The position numbers and the translations under genes are program-made. From an uncultured Rhodoplanes sp. (GTDB lineage Bacteria; Pseudomonadota; Alphaproteobacteria; Rhizobiales; Xanthobacteraceae), in contig CAKZHN010000204.1 of NCBI GenBank assembly GCA_936924235.1, positions 1 to 14,544 of the forward strand: a stretch of DNA of 14,544 bases, written 5' to 3'. Below, piece by piece: positions 13,223 through 14,544 of this stretch (position 1 is its first letter; each line of letters starts with the position of its first letter). Below the pieces are notes generated by a model, which was not told the DNA's origin, did no database searches, and saw nothing but the letters and a program-made list of their open reading frames with translations.

Positions 13223-14491
13223 GTGGCCGTGACGGCCACCGATATCCATCGAACCATCCAGGCGGTTTTCCGCATTGAACAAGCGAAGCTCATCGCGAGC
13301 CTCGCGCGGATCACGCGCGACGTGGGGCTCGCCGAGGAGCTGGCGCAGGATGCGCTGGTCGCGGCGCTCGAAGAGTGGCCGCGCACCGGCGTGCCCGACA
13401 GGCCGGGCGCGTGGCTCACCGCCGCCGCCAAGCATCGCGCGATTGATCATTTCCGCCGGATGCGGCTCGCCGAGCGCAAGCACGGCGAGATCGGCCAAGA
13501 ACAGCAAAGCCTGGAACGCGACATGCCGGACTTTGACTCGGCGCTCGACGACGACATCGGCGACGACCTGCTGCGGCTGATCTTCACGGCCTGCCATCCG
13601 GTGCTGTCGCCCGAGGCGCGCGCCGCGCTGACGCTGCGGCTCCTGGGCGGGCTCACCACCGACGAGATCGCGCGGGCGTATCTGGTTGCAGAGCCGACCA
13701 TCGCGCAGCGCATCGTGCGCGCCAAGCGGACATTGTCCGACGCGGGCGTGCCGTTCGAGGTGCCGCACGGCGACGACCGCGGCGAGCGACTCGCCTCGGT
13801 GCTCGACGTGATCTACCTGGTCTTCAACGAGGGCTATGCGGCGACCGCGGGCGGGGACTGGATACGACCGCAGCTTGCCGAGGAGGCGCTGCGGCTCGGC
13901 CGCGTTCTCGCCGGGCTCGCGCCGCTCGAGCCCGAGGTCCACGGCCTCGTGGCACTGATGGAGATCGCGGCGTCGCGGTTCGGTGCCCGCACCGGGCCGG
14001 ACGGCGAGCCGATCCTGCTGCTCGACCAGAATCGCGCGCGCTGGGACCAGTTGCTGATCCGGCGCGGGCTTGCGGCGCTGGCGCTCGCGGAATCGCTCGG
14101 CGGCGAGCCCGGGCCTTACCGGCTGCAGGCCGCGATCGCGGCCTGCCATGCGCGGGCGCGCGTGGCCGAGGATACCGACTGGCCGCGGATCGTCGCGCTC
14201 TACGGCGCGCTTGCCGAATTGATGCCGTCGCCGGTGATCGAGCTCAACCGCGCGGTCGCGGTCGGCATGGCGTCAGGCCCCGCGGCTGCGCTCGAGCTGG
14301 TCGACGTGTTGAACGCCGAGCCTGCGCTGAAGAGCTACCACCTGTTGCCAAGCGTGCGCGGCGATCTTCTGACGAAGCTCGGCCGCCATGGCGAGGCGCG
14401 CGCCGAATTCGAGCGGGCGGCGCAGCTCGCGCGCAACGAACGCGAACGAAAGCTGCTGCTGGCGCGGGCGGCCGAGGCGGCGGCGAAATGA
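13223..14491 (+). CDS. ECF RNA polymerase sigma factor, ECF42 type, with C-terminal TPR-like extension
   Basis: At 422 residues it is about twice a minimal ECF sigma factor. Region 2 covers about 12-80 (RIEQAKLIASLARITRDVGL, AEELAQDALVAALEEWP, AWLTAAAKHRAIDHFRR). Region 4 covers about 114-172 (LLRLIFTACHPVLSPEARAA, LTTDEIARAYLVAEPTIAQR). The rest is a ~240-residue helical extension carrying ECF42 marks: YLVFNEGY at 198-205, SPVIELNRAVAV at 336-347, and YHLLPSVRGDLLTKLGRHGE at 372-391, followed by TPR-like helices. No anti-sigma gene is nearby, as usual for this group, where the extension is thought to control activity. The start is a GTG without a good ribosome site; a second GTG lies 6 nt on. 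It follows the DGPF gene, its likely target. Confidence 0.94.
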   Translation: MAVTATDIHRTIQAVFRIEQAKLIASLARITRDVGLAEELAQDALVAALEEWPRTGVPDRPGAWLTAAAKHRAIDHFRRMRLAERKHGEIGQEQQSLERDMPDFDSALDDDIGDDLLRLIFTACHPVLSPEARAALTLRLLGGLTTDEIARAYLVAEPTIAQRIVRAKRTLSDAGVPFEVPHGDDRGERLASVLDVIYLVFNEGYAATAGGDWIRPQLAEEALRLGRVLAGLAPLEPEVHGLVALMEIAASRFGARTGPDGEPILLLDQNRARWDQLLIRRGLAALALAESLGGEPGPYRLQAAIAACHARARVAEDTDWPRIVALYGALAELMPSPVIELNRAVAVGMASGPAAALELVDVLNAEPALKSYHLLPSVRGDLLTKLGRHGEARAEFERAAQLARNERERKLLLARAAEAAAK

Positions 14492-14507
14492 ACCTCACAA
14501 GGACTTG

Positions 14508-14524
14508 TTCGCCACCCTGGCGAA
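14508..14524. terminator. Candidate hairpin after the sigma factor gene
   Basis: TTCGCCA (14508-14514) and TGGCGAA (14518-14524) form a perfect 7-bp stem with a CCC loop, 17 nt after the sigma factor stop. No T-run follows, so intrinsic termination is only possible. The window ends 20 nt later. Confidence 0.4.
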
Positions 14525-14544
14525 AGGCTCGTTATGCTCATCTG

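Overview
The window looks like chromosome from a GC-rich alphaproteobacterium of the order Hyphomicrobiales, most likely a Bradyrhizobium-like member of Nitrobacteraceae or Xanthobacteraceae. This rests on the high GC content, an Omp25/31-type porin with the YNWSGFYVGG signature, several Bug/TctC-type solute-binding proteins, an ECF42-type sigma factor, and intergenic palindromes of a style I associate from memory with that group. No search was possible, so the taxonomic call is an inference. I see no tRNA, rRNA, CRISPR array, transposase or phage gene. Three different palindromic repeat elements sit only in intergenic gaps.

Layout, left to right. (1) The 3' part of an alkaline phosphatase gene (+, runs in from the left edge) converges on a core-MetE-like methyltransferase gene (-). 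A 142-nt palindromic element fills the gap between them. (2) The methyltransferase diverges from a crotonase-family gene (+) across a 137-nt gap holding an interrupted dyad. (3) The crotonase converges on an outer-membrane beta-barrel gene (-), with stop codons 7 nt apart. (4) From 4786 to 12508 everything is on the minus strand. In transcription order it holds a tandem pair of Bug/TctC genes, then lemA plus a DUF2207 membrane-protein gene (4-nt overlap), then a TIM-barrel amidohydrolase gene, then a second tandem pair of Bug/TctC genes. (5) On the plus strand, a DGPF/YCII-domain gene is followed by an ECF sigma factor gene with a long helical C-terminal extension, the ECF42 arrangement.

How the genes may work together. 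The four Bug proteins are predicted periplasmic binders of small organic acids, but no TctA or TctB membrane partner lies in the window, so they must share distant membrane components or act as sensors. The amidohydrolase upstream of one pair suggests uptake plus hydrolysis of an organic-acid-like compound, though a 213-nt gap with a repeat element separates them. LemA and DUF2207 form a clear translationally coupled envelope module of unknown function. The sigma factor probably controls its DGPF neighbour: a TGTCGA element, which I recall as the ECF42 -35 motif, lies 95 nt upstream of the DGPF start, just downstream of an AT-rich island.

Most of the window is ordinary accessory metabolism. 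The points most worth checking are the putative ECF42 autoregulated unit, the three palindromic element families, the substituted zinc-ligand and acid positions in the MetE-like protein, and the paired orphan Bug genes.
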